Source: Microbacterium sp. APC 3901 (lineage in GTDB: Bacteria > Actinomycetota > Actinomycetes > Actinomycetales > Microbacteriaceae). Taken from it: 64,000 bases of DNA. Of the stretch, positions 17,525-27,081 are shown in pieces. The stretch is taken from positions 124,001 to 188,000 of the forward strand of contig NZ_JASDCU010000001.1 of NCBI RefSeq assembly GCF_030407765.1, in the 5' to 3' direction. The notes under the pieces were generated by a model. It was given only the letters and a program-made list of their open reading frames with translations, made no database searches and was not told the origin of the DNA. How positions within the stretch are numbered: the stretch's first letter is position 1; each line of letters begins with the position of its first letter. Both the position numbers and the translations under genes were made by a program.

Positions 17525-18514
17525 GTGCTTATTGCACAGCGTCCCACACTGACCGAGGAAAAGATCGTCGAGAACCGTAGCCGGTTCATCATCGAGCCTC
17601 TGGAGCCCGGCTTCGGATACACGATCGGCAATGCGCTCCGTCGCAGCCTGCTGTCGTCGATCCCCGGCGCCGCGGTCACCAGCGTTCGCATCGACGGCGT
17701 GCTGCACGAGTTCAGCACCATCCCCGGCGTGAAGGAGGATGTCACCGAGATCATCCTCAACATCAAGCAGCTCGTCGTCTCGTCGGAGCGCGACGAGCCC
17801 ATCACGGCGTACCTGCGCAAGACCGGTTCGGGCGAAGTGACTGCCGCTGACATCTCGGCTCCGGCCGGTGTCGAGGTCCAGAACCCCGAGCTCGTCATCG
17901 CGACGCTCAACGAGACCGCGAAGTTCGAGCTCGAGCTCACGATCGAGCGTGGCCGTGGCTACGTCTCGGCGACGCAGAACCGCAACGAGTACGCCGAGGC
18001 CGGTCAGATCCCGATCGACTCGATCTACTCGCCGGTGCTCAAGGTCAGCTACCGCGTCGACGCCACCCGTGCGGGTGAGCGCACCGACTTCGACAAGCTC
18101 GTCCTCGACGTCGAGACCAAGTCCGCCATCAGCCCCCGTGACGCCGTCGCTTCGGCTGCGAAGACGCTCACCGAGCTGTTCGGTCTCGCTCGCGAGCTGA
18201 ACGTCGAGGCTGAGGGCATCGAGATCGGCCCGGCGCCGGTGGAGGCAGTCAACTCCAGCGAGCTGTCGATGCCGATCGAGGACCTCGACCTCTCGGTCCG
18301 CTCGTACAACTGCCTGAAGCGTGAGGGCATCAACACTGTTTCCGAGCTCGTCGCCCTGTCGGAGACGCAGCTCATGAACATCCGCAATTTCGGCCAGAAG
18401 TCGGTCGACGAGGTGCGCGACAAGCTCATCTCGCTCGGTCTGTCGCTCAAGGATTCGGTGCCCGGTTTCGACGGCGCCCACTTCTACAGCGGCAGCGAAG
18501 ACGAGTCCTTCTGA
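17525..18514 (+). CDS. rpoA: RNA polymerase alpha subunit
   Basis: The 329-aa protein has the N-terminal dimerisation domain ([30 protein letters not shown]) and the C-terminal DNA/activator-binding domain (about 245-315; [19 protein letters not shown] and [14 protein letters not shown]). The start is GTG at 17525 after GAAAGGAACACA. It lies 135 nt after rpsK and 33 nt before rplQ, with which it is probably co-transcribed. Confidence 0.97.
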   Translation: MLIAQRPTLTEEKIVENRSRFIIEPLEPGFGYTIGNALRRSLLSSIPGAAVTSVRIDGVLHEFSTIPGVKEDVTEIILNIKQLVVSSERDEPITAYLRKTGSGEVTAADISAPAGVEVQNPELVIATLNETAKFELELTIERGRGYVSATQNRNEYAEAGQIPIDSIYSPVLKVSYRVDATRAGERTDFDKLVLDVETKSAISPRDAVASAAKTLTELFGLARELNVEAEGIEIGPAPVEAVNSSELSMPIEDLDLSVRSYNCLKREGINTVSELVALSETQLMNIRNFGQKSVDEVRDKLISLGLSLKDSVPGFDGAHFYSGSEDESF

Positions 18515-18547
18515 AACCCGACCTTTCTGACCAGGAGTTAGACGATT

Positions 18548-19093
18548 ATGCCCAAGCCCACTAAGGGTCCCCGCCTCGGAGGCGGCCCCGCACACGAGCG
18601 TCTGCTGCTTGCCAACATGGCGGCACAGCTCTTCATCCACAAGTCGATCAAGACGACCGAGACCAAGGCGAAGCGCCTGCGTCCGCTCGCGGAGCGTCTC
18701 ATCACGCTCGGCAAGCGCGGAGACCTGCACGCGCGTCGTCGTGCGATGACCGTGCTGCGTTCCAACAAGGACGCCGGACACGTGCTCTTCACCGAGATCG
18801 CTCCGCTCGTCGCAGACCGTGAGGGTGGCTACACCCGCATCACGAAGGTCGGCAACCGCAAGGGTGACAACGCTCCCATGGCCGTGATCGAGCTCGTTCT
18901 CGAGCCCGTCACCCCCAAGGCGAAGTCCACCAAGAAGTCCGCCAAGGCTGAGAAGCCTGCCGAGGTCGTCGAGGAGGCTCCCGCAGAGGAGGCTCCCGCA
19001 GCGGAGACCACCGACGCCGGCGCCGAGTCGCAGGCCGAGGGAGAGGCAGCCGAGGCTGCCGCCGAGGACGCTGTCGAGAAGAAGTCCGAGTAA
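18548..19093 (+). CDS. rplQ: 50S ribosomal protein L17 with acidic C-terminal tail
   Basis: The L17 core ([37 protein letters not shown]) covers about residues 1-120. A tail of about 60 residues follows, first Lys/Ala-rich and then strongly Ala/Glu-rich. L17 sits near the tunnel exit. A bidirectional terminator follows at 19112-19145. Confidence 0.95.
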   Translation: MPKPTKGPRLGGGPAHERLLLANMAAQLFIHKSIKTTETKAKRLRPLAERLITLGKRGDLHARRRAMTVLRSNKDAGHVLFTEIAPLVADREGGYTRITKVGNRKGDNAPMAVIELVLEPVTPKAKSTKKSAKAEKPAEVVEEAPAEEAPAAETTDAGAESQAEGEAAEAAAEDAVEKKSE

Positions 19094-19111
19094 GCGCCTC
19101 GCTCGTTCTGA

Positions 19112-19145
19112 GAAGCCCGCCGCCCCGAGAGGGACGGCGGGCTTC
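19112..19145. terminator. Bidirectional terminator between rplQ and the CoA ligase
   Basis: 11-bp perfect stem (19112-19122 with 19135-19145) with a T-rich tail on the plus strand. It separates the convergent ends of rplQ and the minus-strand ligase. Confidence 0.8.
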
Positions 19146-19166
19146 TTCGTTGCTGCGCCACCGGAG

Positions 19167-20738
19167 TCAGCGTGTGCGCAGGTCCTTGCGCAGGATCTTC
19201 CCCGATGCCGACTTCGGAATCGCGTCGATGAACTCGACCTGACGCACCTTCTCGTGAGGTGCGACGTGTGCCGCGACGTATGCCATCACGGCATCCGCGT
19301 CGAGCTCCGCGCCCTGCTGCACCACCACGAACGCCTTCGGCACCTCTTGGCCGTCTGAGTCGGGGGCGCCGATGACCGCTGCATCGGCGATCGACGGATG
19401 CGCGAGCAGCACCGCCTCGAGCACCGCCGGTGCCACCTGGTAGCCCTTGTACTTGATGAGCTCCTTGAGGCGATCGACGATGCGGAAGATGCCGTCGTGC
19501 GTCACGGTCGCGACATCGCCGGTATGCAGCCAGCCGTCGGCGTCGAGCATCTCGGCCGTGGCATCCGGCCGGTTCAGATAGCCGGCCATCACCTGGGGGC
19601 CACGGATCAGCAGCTCTCCGGGTTCGCTCGCACCGTCATCCGGGGCGACGACGTCGCTGCCGTCTTCTGCGACGAGCCGCGCCTCGGTGTCGGCGAGCAG
19701 CATGCCGACCGACGATCTGTCGATGTCCGGTCGGTCGTACGGGATCGCATGGGTGACCGGACTCGTCTCCGTCATGCCGTATCCCTGGCACACTGTGCAG
19801 CCGAGGCGTGTCGCCACCGCAGATGCCAGAGCGCCGTCGAGAGGCGCGGCACCCGAGAAGACGACCTTGATCGCCGACGTGTCGTACTCGTCGACGAGCG
19901 GATGCTTCGCGAGGGCGACGGCGATCGGCGGGGCGATGAAGACCCAGCTGGTCCGGTGCTCCTGGACGACGCGGAGGAAGTCCTCAAGGTCGAACCTGGG
20001 CATCGTGACGAGAGCTGCGCGCTGGCGCAGCGCGAAGTTCAGCAGCACCGTCATGCCGTAGATGTGGAAGAAGGGCAGGACGGCGAGCACGCGGTCGTCA
20101 TCTCCGAGCGAGATCGTGGAGCGGCACTGGCTGACGTTGGCGATCAGGTTGCGGTGCGTGAGCATGACGCCCTTGGGACGACCGGTGGTCCCGGAGGAGT
20201 AGGGCAGCACGGCGAGATGCGTCGCCGGGTCGAAGCTCACGTCGGGGGCGGTGCGGCCCTCGCCGAGCAGATCGGGAAGCGACGGATGCCCGTCTGCACC
20301 GTCGAGGACGATCACGTGGTCGTCGTCGAGACCGACCGCGGCTGCGGCGGCACTCGCAGAGGCGAGCAGCGGCGAGACGGTGATGAGCCACGTCGCCTCG
20401 GCATCCGTCAGCTGGTTGGCGATCTCATCGGGCGTGTAGAGGGAATTGACCGTGGTGGCCGTCGCCCCGGCGCGGAGGATGCCGTGGAAGACGGTCGCGA
20501 AGGCGGGGATGTTGGGGCACAGGACGCCCACCGTGGTCCCGACGCCCACTCCGCGGGCGGCGAGGGCTCCCGCGAAGAGATCGATCTGCGCGATCAGCTG
20601 CCGATAGGTCGTCGTCGAACCGCTGATGCCGTCGACGATCGCGATCGCATCGAGCCGGTCCTCTTCGACGTCACCGAACAGGAAGTCGTGGATCGAGACC
20701 GCAGGGATCTCGACATCGGGATAAGAGCTGCGCACCAT
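19167..20738 (-). CDS. Acyl-CoA ligase, 4-coumarate-CoA ligase-like
   Basis: A 523-aa AMP-forming enzyme of the ANL superfamily. It shows the nucleotide-binding loop SSGTTGRPKG (181-190), YGMTETSPVTH, GWLHTGD, KYKGYQVAP and the C-terminal catalytic lysine in PKSASGKILRKDLR. It would activate a carboxylic acid to its CoA thioester; the substrate cannot be read from sequence. The start at 20738 is set by AAGGAG six bases upstream; the frame extends 20 codons further without support. It lies 106 nt downstream of, and in the same direction as, the fusion regulator, so a link with organic acid uptake is possible (inference). Confidence 0.88.
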   Translation of the reverse strand: MVRSSYPDVEIPAVSIHDFLFGDVEEDRLDAIAIVDGISGSTTTYRQLIAQIDLFAGALAARGVGVGTTVGVLCPNIPAFATVFHGILRAGATATTVNSLYTPDEIANQLTDAEATWLITVSPLLASASAAAAAVGLDDDHVIVLDGADGHPSLPDLLGEGRTAPDVSFDPATHLAVLPYSSGTTGRPKGVMLTHRNLIANVSQCRSTISLGDDDRVLAVLPFFHIYGMTVLLNFALRQRAALVTMPRFDLEDFLRVVQEHRTSWVFIAPPIAVALAKHPLVDEYDTSAIKVVFSGAAPLDGALASAVATRLGCTVCQGYGMTETSPVTHAIPYDRPDIDRSSVGMLLADTEARLVAEDGSDVVAPDDGASEPGELLIRGPQVMAGYLNRPDATAEMLDADGWLHTGDVATVTHDGIFRIVDRLKELIKYKGYQVAPAVLEAVLLAHPSIADAAVIGAPDSDGQEVPKAFVVVQQGAELDADAVMAYVAAHVAPHEKVRQVEFIDAIPKSASGKILRKDLRTR

Positions 20739-20844
20739 GAGATCTCCTTCGATCCGGGTCATCGACGACGCCGTCGGATGCGATCCAGTGTCGCACACGA
20801 GGAGATCGAGTCCCAGGGTGATCGGACGTGATCCTGCGCGGAGA

Positions 20845-22065
20845 TCACACCGGTCCGGTTGCGCGATACCGTGTGCCGGGTCGACCCTTCGTCGTGTAGT
20901 CGAGGGTGCGGATCGCGCGCCCCGTGCTCGCGAGGTGTTCGAGGTAGCGCCTGGCGCTGACGCGCGAGATGGTCAGGTCGTCGCCGATGTCGGTGGCGGA
21001 GGCGTCGGGTCGAGCCGCGAGGGCCGACGAGATCCGGTCGAGGGTTTCGGGGCTCAGTCCCTTGGGGAGCCCGAAGCGCTGACGGAACGCGATGATCGCG
21101 TCGGCAGCCTCGACGCGCTGCACCACGTCGTGCAACTCTGTGTGATCGCGCAGCAGCAGAGTGGCCTCGACATCCGTGCCGTCGACGCGGCTCCCGGTGC
21201 TGCGCGCCACCAGGACGTGCGATCCGACGATCACCGGTCGGCCCTCGTTCTCGCCGACCCTGAGCACCTCGAGCAGCTCCTCGTCGAGGACGTCGGCCGC
21301 GACCGCGTCGTCGAGATCACCTGAGTCCTTCTCGAGCAGGCGCGCGGCGGCGTCATTCGCGAGGGTGATCCTGCCGGCGCCGTTGACGGTGATGACGCCC
21401 TCGCTGAGGCGATGCAGGGTCGTCTCCTGGTTCTTCACGAGGGCCGCGATCTGATGCGGCTCCAGTCGGTAGATCCGTCGTCTGATCACCGAGGTCACCC
21501 ACGCCGAGCCGAAGACGCCGAGCACGGCGGCCGCGAGCATCGCCGAGATCAGCCACGTGAGGTTGGCGGTGAACTCCTCGTTGAGCTCCGACTCGAGGAT
21601 CCCGACGGATGCCGTGCCGATGACCTCTCCATCGTCCTCGCGGATCGGCACCTTGACGCGCCAGGACGTGCCGAGTGTGCCGGTCTGGGTGCCGACGTAG
21701 ATCTCGCCCGAGAGCGGCACCGACGGATCCGTCGACACCCGCTCGCCGATGCGGTCGGGGTGGGGGTGGGAGTAGCGGATGCCGTCGGCGTTCGCCACGA
21801 CCACGTATGCGAGATCGGACGCTTCGCGGATGACCTCGGCGATCGGCTGGATCGCAGTGGCCGGATCGACGTCGTCGAAGGCATCGAGGACGGGAGGAAG
21901 CGCCGCGATCGATTGGGCGACAGCCTGCATCCGATCCTTGTAGGCCTCGCGGAGCGCCTGCTCCTGCAGAGCACCGGCGACGATCCCGGTGGCGAGGGTC
22001 ACCAAGAACACGATCAGCGCCTGCAGAGCCAGCAGCTGCACCCGGAGCGTCATCTTCGAGGCCAC
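20845..22065 (-). CDS. CitA-type membrane sensor fused to a CitB-type DNA-binding domain
   Basis: The 406-aa protein starts like CitA/DcuS sensor kinases: membrane segment (about 11-33), extracytoplasmic Cache-like sensor (36-168), second membrane segment (169-191) and a cytoplasmic PAS domain (about 213-310, ending LLLRDHTELHDVVQR). A kinase H-box would be expected next. Instead, after a ~20-residue linker, it ends with the C-terminal helix-turn-helix of CitB/DcuR regulators (PKGLSPETLDRI, LTISRVSARRYLEHL, GRPGTRYR; 334-400). There is no HisKA, HATPase or receiver domain. GTG at 22065 has GAGGAG upstream. It is divergent from tctCBA and probably binds the repeats at 22122-22160. It would be a one-component membrane transcription factor (inference). 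Confidence 0.8.
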   Translation of the reverse strand: MASKMTLRVQLLALQALIVFLVTLATGIVAGALQEQALREAYKDRMQAVAQSIAALPPVLDAFDDVDPATAIQPIAEVIREASDLAYVVVANADGIRYSHPHPDRIGERVSTDPSVPLSGEIYVGTQTGTLGTSWRVKVPIREDDGEVIGTASVGILESELNEEFTANLTWLISAMLAAAVLGVFGSAWVTSVIRRRIYRLEPHQIAALVKNQETTLHRLSEGVITVNGAGRITLANDAAARLLEKDSGDLDDAVAADVLDEELLEVLRVGENEGRPVIVGSHVLVARSTGSRVDGTDVEATLLLRDHTELHDVVQRVEAADAIIAFRQRFGLPKGLSPETLDRISSALAARPDASATDIGDDLTISRVSARRYLEHLASTGRAIRTLDYTTKGRPGTRYRATGPV

Positions 22066-22227
22066 GCGCCCATTCTCCTCGCTGTGCGCGTGCGCCGCGA
22101 CGCGGGGCGAGAGGCGATCGTGACCAATAGTTTCGGAACGCGACCAATGGTTTCCGAAGCTTGAGCAGCGGCGGGCGTCCTCCCAGGGTGGACGGACAGC
22201 ACCACGAACGCTCAAGGAGGAGCGCAC
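22066..22227. promoter_or_regulatory. Divergent control region with 20-bp direct repeats
   Basis: Between the fusion regulator and tctC, GACCAAT occurs at 22122 and 22142, exactly 20 bp apart, each followed by a related GTTTC-GAA stretch (about 18 of 20 positions match). Two half-sites on one DNA face suit a dimeric regulator, most likely the neighbouring fusion protein (inference). Confidence 0.6.
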
Positions 22228-23244
22228 ATGAAGAAGTCACGCATCGGCACGGCGGTGGCACTCGCCGCGGCAACCGCACTCGCACTGACGTCGTGCTCGG
22301 GCAGCACCGAGCCCGCAGGCGACGACGCCGCGGACGAGGCGGTCACGATCAGCGACGTGAACATCGTCGTCCCCGCGGACCCCGGCGGAGGCTGGGACCA
22401 GACCGGCCGCGCACTTTCGCAGCTCCTCACCGAGGAGGGCATCGTCGGCTCGGCGCCGGTCACCAACGTCGGAGGTGCCGGCGGCACCGTCGGTCTCGCC
22501 CAGCTCGCGAACGAGCAGAATCCGGCGACCCTCATGGTGATGGGGCTCGTGATGGTCGGCGCGGTCGAGACCAACGCCTCGGCCGTCCGCATCGAGGACA
22601 TGACGGCCATCGCCCGTCTGACCGACGAACCGCTGGTCGTGGTCGTGCCGGCGGACTCGGAGTACGACACGCTCGAGGATCTCATCGACGACGTGGTCGA
22701 CAAGGGACAGGAGGTGACCATCACCGGTGGTTCTGCCGGCGGCGCCGACCACATCCTCGCCGGGCTCATGCTCGAGGAGGCCGGACTCGACGGCGCCGAG
22801 ATCGCCGAGAAGCTGAACTACACGCCGAACTCCGGTGGCGGCGAGGCGACGTCGCTGATACTGGGCGGCAAGGTCGACGCGGGCATCTCGGGTGTCGGCG
22901 AGTTCCTGCAGCACATCGACGCGGGCACGATGAAGGCTCTCGCGGTGTCATCGGACGAGCCGGTCGAGCAGCTGACCGACGTGCCCACGATCACGGATGC
23001 GGGCTACGACGTCGTGCTGACGAACTGGCGCGGCGTGATCGCACCGGGAGACATCGCTGACGCGAACCGCGAGGAGCTGACGCGGATCGTCACGGAGCTG
23101 CATGAGTCGGAGGCCTGGACGGCCGAACTCGAGACGCGCGGTTGGGCGGATGCGTTCCTCACGGGCGGCGAGTTCGACAAGTTCCTCGTGGGGAACGTCG
23201 AAGAGGTCACGGCGACCCTGCAGAACATCGGTCTGGTCGGCTGA
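22228..23244 (+). CDS. tctC: Tripartite tricarboxylate transporter binding lipoprotein TctC
   Basis: The 338-aa protein has a lipoprotein signal peptide with lipobox LTSC (C23) and a TctC/Bug-type periplasmic-binding fold (VPADPGGGWDQTGRALSQ, GGAGGTVGLAQLANEQ, GGGEATSLILGGKVDAGISG). It would capture a carboxylated substrate outside the membrane and pass it to TctAB. A strong AAGGAGGAGC precedes ATG 22228. tctB follows after 1 nt. Confidence 0.92.
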   Translation: MKKSRIGTAVALAAATALALTSCSGSTEPAGDDAADEAVTISDVNIVVPADPGGGWDQTGRALSQLLTEEGIVGSAPVTNVGGAGGTVGLAQLANEQNPATLMVMGLVMVGAVETNASAVRIEDMTAIARLTDEPLVVVVPADSEYDTLEDLIDDVVDKGQEVTITGGSAGGADHILAGLMLEEAGLDGAEIAEKLNYTPNSGGGEATSLILGGKVDAGISGVGEFLQHIDAGTMKALAVSSDEPVEQLTDVPTITDAGYDVVLTNWRGVIAPGDIADANREELTRIVTELHESEAWTAELETRGWADAFLTGGEFDKFLVGNVEEVTATLQNIGLVG

Positions 23245-23245
23245 C

Positions 23246-23803
23246 ATGAGTATCGGGTCCTCCGGGCCCGACGGTGTGCGGATCGGCGAACGCCGGTCCG
23301 CACTCATCGTCGGCCCCGTGCCGGTGGGCGAACTCGTCTTCGCGCTGCTGATGGTCGCGCTGGGCGCCTTCGCCCTGATCGGAGTCTTCTCCATCCATGT
23401 CCCGGTCGGCGCCCAGGTCGGGCCGACCGTGTTCCCGGTCTTCGTCGCGATCCTGCTTCTCGGCTCAGCGGTGGCCGTACTCGTCGGCATCCTTCGCGGC
23501 CAGAGGGGTGTTCCCGAGGACGGGGAGGACGTCGATCAGTCCCTCCCGACCGACTGGATCACACTCGTGAAGATCGCCGCGTTCCTCGTGGCGCACCTCT
23601 TCCTCATCGAACCCCTCGGCTGGGCACCGGCCGCCGCGATCCTGTTCGGCGGTGTCGCCTGGTCGCTGGGAGCGAAGCGGTGGTGGGTCGCCTTCGGCGT
23701 CGGAATCGCCCTCGCGCTCGTCGTCCAGGTCGTCTTCGGCGGTCTGCTCGGGCTGTCGTTGCCCTGGGGTCCTGCTCTGGGCTGGCTCGGGAGGATGTTC
23801 TGA
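23246..23803 (+). CDS. tctB: Tripartite tricarboxylate transporter small subunit TctB
   Basis: The 185-aa protein has about four to five predicted membrane segments, the usual layout of the poorly conserved TctB subunit. The start ATG at 23246 sits one base after the tctC stop; the frame from 23102 overlaps tctC. Its stop overlaps the tctA start (TGATG), so the three genes form one operon. Confidence 0.88.
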   Translation: MSIGSSGPDGVRIGERRSALIVGPVPVGELVFALLMVALGAFALIGVFSIHVPVGAQVGPTVFPVFVAILLLGSAVAVLVGILRGQRGVPEDGEDVDQSLPTDWITLVKIAAFLVAHLFLIEPLGWAPAAAILFGGVAWSLGAKRWWVAFGVGIALALVVQVVFGGLLGLSLPWGPALGWLGRMF

Positions 23804-25350
23804 TGGACAGCTGGTCTCTGCTCCTCGAGGGATTCGCGACTGCGCTGCAGCCGCAGTACCTCGTCTTCGCGTTCCTCGGCGTGCTCATCGGCACGGCGGT
23901 GGGCGTGCTCCCCGGAATCGGTCCCGCGATGACGGTGGCGCTGCTGCTGCCGCTCACCTACATGCTCGAACCGGCGGCCGCCCTGATCACCTTCGCGGGG
24001 ATCTACTACGGCGGGATGTACGGCGGGTCGACCACGAGCATCCTGCTGAACACCCCGGGGGAGTCGGCCTCGATCGTCACGGCCATCGAGGGCAACAAGA
24101 TGGCCAAGATGGGACGCGGCGCGGCGGCCCTCGCCACTGCCGCGCTGGGGTCGTTCGTCGCCGGAACCCTCGCGACCATCGGGCTCACCCTGCTGGCCCC
24201 CGTGCTCGCGCAGTTCGCCGTCAATCTCGGACCGGCGGACTACGTCGCACTCATCGTCGTCGCCTTCATCACCGTCGGAGCGCTGATGGGGTCGTCCGTT
24301 CCACGCGGCCTCCTCTCGCTCGGCGTGGGGCTGTTCCTCGGCCTCGTCGGAACCGACCGGCTCTCGGGGCAGCAGCGCTACACGCTCGGACTGCTCCCCC
24401 TCGCAGACGGCATCGACATCGTGCTGGTGGCAGTCGGGCTGTTCGCGGTCGGAGAGACGCTGTACATCGCCGCACGGCTGCGGCACGGGGCGATCGACGT
24501 GATCCCCGTCACGCGGGGGTGGCGCAGCTGGATGAAGAAGGACGACTGGCGTCGTTCGTGGAAGCCCTGGCTGCGCGGCACCGCGATCGGCTTCCCGATC
24601 GGCACGATCCCCGCGGGTGGGGCCGATGTGGCGACCTTCCTCTCGTATGCGACGGAGCGCAAGCTCTCGAAGCACAAGTCCGAGTTCGGACGCGGCGCGA
24701 TCGAAGGCGTCGCCGGGCCCGAGTCCGCGAACAACGCCGCGGCCGCCGGGGTGCTCGTGCCACTGCTGACACTCGGATTGCCGACCACGGCGACCGCCGC
24801 GATCATCCTCACGGCGTTCCAGTCGTACGGCCTGCAACCCGGACCGATGCTGTTCACGAGCCAGTCGAATCTCGTCTGGGCGCTCGTCGCGAGCCTCTAC
24901 ATCGGCAACGTCATCCTGCTCGTGCTGAACCTGCCGCTCGTGGGCATGTGGGTGAAGCTCCTGCAGATCCCGCGTCCGTACCTCTATGCGGGGATCCTCG
25001 TCTTCGCCGCTTTCGGCGCCTATGCGTTGAACTACTCGGTGGTCGACATCCTCATCCTGACGATCATCGGGGTGCTCGGGTTCTTCATGCGAAGGTACGG
25101 GTTCCCGGTCGCACCTCTCGTGGTCGGCATGATCCTCGGGCCGATGGGCGAGGCGCAGCTGCGTCGCGCGCTCCAGCTCAGCCAGGGAGACCTGACGACG
25201 CTCGTCGCGCAGCCGTTCGCCGCGACCGCGTACGTCCTGCTGGCGCTCCTGATCGTCGGCGGCCTGTGGTTGCGCCGACGCCAGCGCCGCTACGAGCAGG
25301 CGTTGACCGAGTCGATCTCGGTGCCTGTCAGGGCCGACTCCGAGGTCTGA
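23803..25350 (+). CDS. tctA: Tripartite tricarboxylate transporter large subunit TctA
   Basis: The 515-aa, roughly twelve-segment membrane protein carries TctA landmarks: [60 protein letters not shown] and [15 protein letters not shown]. It is the transport channel of the system, driven by an ion gradient in the family. A long antisense frame across it is a high-GC shadow. Confidence 0.94.
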   Translation: MDSWSLLLEGFATALQPQYLVFAFLGVLIGTAVGVLPGIGPAMTVALLLPLTYMLEPAAALITFAGIYYGGMYGGSTTSILLNTPGESASIVTAIEGNKMAKMGRGAAALATAALGSFVAGTLATIGLTLLAPVLAQFAVNLGPADYVALIVVAFITVGALMGSSVPRGLLSLGVGLFLGLVGTDRLSGQQRYTLGLLPLADGIDIVLVAVGLFAVGETLYIAARLRHGAIDVIPVTRGWRSWMKKDDWRRSWKPWLRGTAIGFPIGTIPAGGADVATFLSYATERKLSKHKSEFGRGAIEGVAGPESANNAAAAGVLVPLLTLGLPTTATAAIILTAFQSYGLQPGPMLFTSQSNLVWALVASLYIGNVILLVLNLPLVGMWVKLLQIPRPYLYAGILVFAAFGAYALNYSVVDILILTIIGVLGFFMRRYGFPVAPLVVGMILGPMGEAQLRRALQLSQGDLTTLVAQPFAATAYVLLALLIVGGLWLRRRQRRYEQALTESISVPVRADSEV

Positions 25351-25377
25351 CGGCAGAACGGGGCGGAGGCCTGCGAG

Positions 25378-25383
25378 TAGGCT
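25378..25383 (+). promoter_or_regulatory. Leaderless-type -10 box for the TSUP gene
   Basis: TAGGCT ends 6 nt before the GTG at 25390 and no ribosome binding site is present, suggesting transcription starts at the start codon. Confidence 0.5.
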
Positions 25384-25389
25384 GATCCG

Positions 25390-26190
25390 GTGACTGATGC
25401 AGAGACCCTGAGCAGAGGGCCTCGCGCCTACACGGCATTCATCGGCATCGGCCTGATCGCGGGCCTCCTCTCCGGCCTCTTCGGCGTCGGTGGCGGCACG
25501 GTGATCGTTCCGCTGCTCGTGCTCTTCCTGCACTTCAACCAGCGGCTCGGCGCCGGCACGTCGCTCGCGGCGATCGTTCCGACGGCGACGGTCGGCGTCA
25601 TCTCGTACGCGATCAATGACTCCGTCGCCTGGATCCCCGCGTTGATCCTCGCAGCGGGCTCCGTCGTCGGCGCTCAGATCGGCACCCGGATGCTGCCGAA
25701 GATCTCGCAGACGGTGCTGCGATGGTTCTTCGTCGGCTTCCTCGTGGTCGTCATCGTGAGCCTGTTCCTGGTCGTGCCGTCGCGCGACGCGGAGTTCGAG
25801 CTGCAGCTGCTCAACGGGCTCGCCCTCGTGGTGGTGGGCGTCGCCACGGGCATCCTCGCGGGGCTCATCGGGGTCGGCGGCGGTGTGATCGTCGTGCCGA
25901 TCCTGATGCTCGCCTTCGGCACGAGCGACCTCGTCGCCAAGGGCACATCGCTGCTCATGATGATCCCCACCGCGATCTCGGGCACGATCGGCAACCTGCG
26001 CAACCGCAACGTCGACCTGCTCGCCGCGGCGATCGTCGGAGTGTCCGCGTGCACGACCACCGCGCTCGGCGCGTGGCTGGCAACGCTGATCGACCCGATG
26101 GTGGGGAACATGCTGTTCGCGGCCTACCTCGTGGTCATCGCGGTGCAGATGGCGATGAAGGCGATCAAGGGGCGCAAGAAGAAGGACTGA
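25390..26190 (+). CDS. TSUP/TauE-SafE family membrane permease
   Basis: A 266-aa protein with about eight membrane segments and the family's duplicated Gly-rich motifs (GLLSGLFGVGGGTVIVPLLV and GILAGLIGVGGGVIVVPILM). The family exports or imports sulfur-containing or carboxylated anions such as sulfite and sulfoacetate; the substrate here is unknown. It starts with GTG 40 nt after tctA but has its own leaderless-type -10, so it may be expressed separately from tctCBA. Confidence 0.85.
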   Translation: MTDAETLSRGPRAYTAFIGIGLIAGLLSGLFGVGGGTVIVPLLVLFLHFNQRLGAGTSLAAIVPTATVGVISYAINDSVAWIPALILAAGSVVGAQIGTRMLPKISQTVLRWFFVGFLVVVIVSLFLVVPSRDAEFELQLLNGLALVVVGVATGILAGLIGVGGGVIVVPILMLAFGTSDLVAKGTSLLMMIPTAISGTIGNLRNRNVDLLAAAIVGVSACTTTALGAWLATLIDPMVGNMLFAAYLVVIAVQMAMKAIKGRKKKD

Positions 26191-26215
26191 GGGCGGCCCT
26201 GTCGCGGGTGCTCGG

Positions 26216-26221
26216 TAGGAT
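26216..26221 (+). promoter_or_regulatory. Leaderless-type -10 box for the first MaoC-fold gene
   Basis: TAGGAT ends 6 nt before GTG 26228, the same spacing as at 25378, 29918, 36015 and 56459. Confidence 0.5.
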
Positions 26222-26227
26222 CGAGGG

Positions 26228-26683
26228 GTGGCAGTGAACCAAGATCTTCTCGGCCGGGAGTTCCCGCCGACGTCCCCCTACCTCGTCGGCCGCGAGAAGG
26301 TGCGCGAGTTCGCGCGCGCTGTCTTCGCCGACGCTCCGCAGCACACCGATGTCGAAGCCGCCCGTGCGGCCGGATTCGCCGATGTCGTGGCACCGCCGAC
26401 CTTCGCGATGGTCATCCAAGACCTCACGCTGCAGCAGCTGCTCGCCGAACCCGACTCGGGCATCGTGCTGGCGCGCACGATCCACGCCGAGCAGAAGTTC
26501 ACCTACTCCCGACCGATCGTCGCGGGCGACGAGCTCACCGGAAAGCTGCGGGTGACCGCCATCCGAATGATGGGGGGCAACGCCATGATCACCAGTGCGG
26601 CCGAGATCACGGATGCCGCCGGCGAGCATGTCGTCACCGCCACCAGCGTGCTGCTGGTCGGCGCGGAAGAAGGAGCAGAGTGA
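26228..26683 (+). CDS. MaoC-like dehydratase, HadA/FAS1-DH N-terminal type
   Basis: The 151-aa hot-dog protein resembles the non-catalytic partner of (3R)-hydroxyacyl dehydratases in actinobacteria (LGREFPPTSPYLVGREKVRE, VVAPPTFAMVIQD, HAEQKFTYSRPIVAGDELTG). It likely pairs with the next gene, whose start overlaps its stop. GTG 26228 is supported by the adjacent -10 box. The pair would act in fatty acid elongation or a related thioester pathway (family knowledge). Confidence 0.82.
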   Translation: MAVNQDLLGREFPPTSPYLVGREKVREFARAVFADAPQHTDVEAARAAGFADVVAPPTFAMVIQDLTLQQLLAEPDSGIVLARTIHAEQKFTYSRPIVAGDELTGKLRVTAIRMMGGNAMITSAAEITDAAGEHVVTATSVLLVGAEEGAE

Positions 26684-27081
26684 TGCCGTTCGCTGTCGGA
26701 GACATCGTCGCAGAGCGCACGGTGCACATCACCCGCGAGTCGCTCGTGCGGTACGCAGGGGCGTCGGGCGACTTCAACCCGATCCACTACCGTGACGACA
26801 TCGCCGCCGAGGTGGGCCTTCCCGGCGTCCTCGCGCACGGCATGCTCACGATGGGCATCGCCTCGTCGGTGGTCGTCGCCGCTCTCGATCCGGGCGCGCG
26901 GATCATCGACTACGGCGTGCGATTCACCAAGCCGGTCGTGGTCGATCCCGCAGACGGAGCCGACCTTCACGTCGCCGCCACCGTCGGCGCCGTCGACGAG
27001 GAATCGACGCGCATCGACCTCAAGGTCACGTTCGGCGAGACGACGGTGCTCGTCAAGGCGCAGCTGCGCGTCGCCGCCTGA
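26683..27081 (+). CDS. MaoC-like dehydratase, HadB type
   Basis: The 132-aa product has the hydratase-2 motif with the Asp/His pair (YAGASGDFNPIHY) followed by LPGVLAHGMLTMGI, so it is the catalytic half of the dehydratase pair. ATG 26683 overlaps the previous stop; an in-frame GTG at 26680 is an alternative. Its stop overlaps the murB start, a gene order common in actinobacteria. Confidence 0.88.
   Translation: MPFAVGDIVAERTVHITRESLVRYAGASGDFNPIHYRDDIAAEVGLPGVLAHGMLTMGIASSVVVAALDPGARIIDYGVRFTKPVVVDPADGADLHVAATVGAVDEESTRIDLKVTFGETTVLVKAQLRVAA

Noticed and set aside
20845..22065. CitA-CitB fusion as a sequencing error or simple frameshift
   Set aside because: Loss of both the kinase and receiver domains needs a deletion of more than 1 kb, not a base error, and codon usage and frame are continuous.
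23536..25533. 665-aa minus-strand reading frame
   Set aside because: Antisense shadow of tctA; composition is His/Arg/Glu-rich without any family motif.
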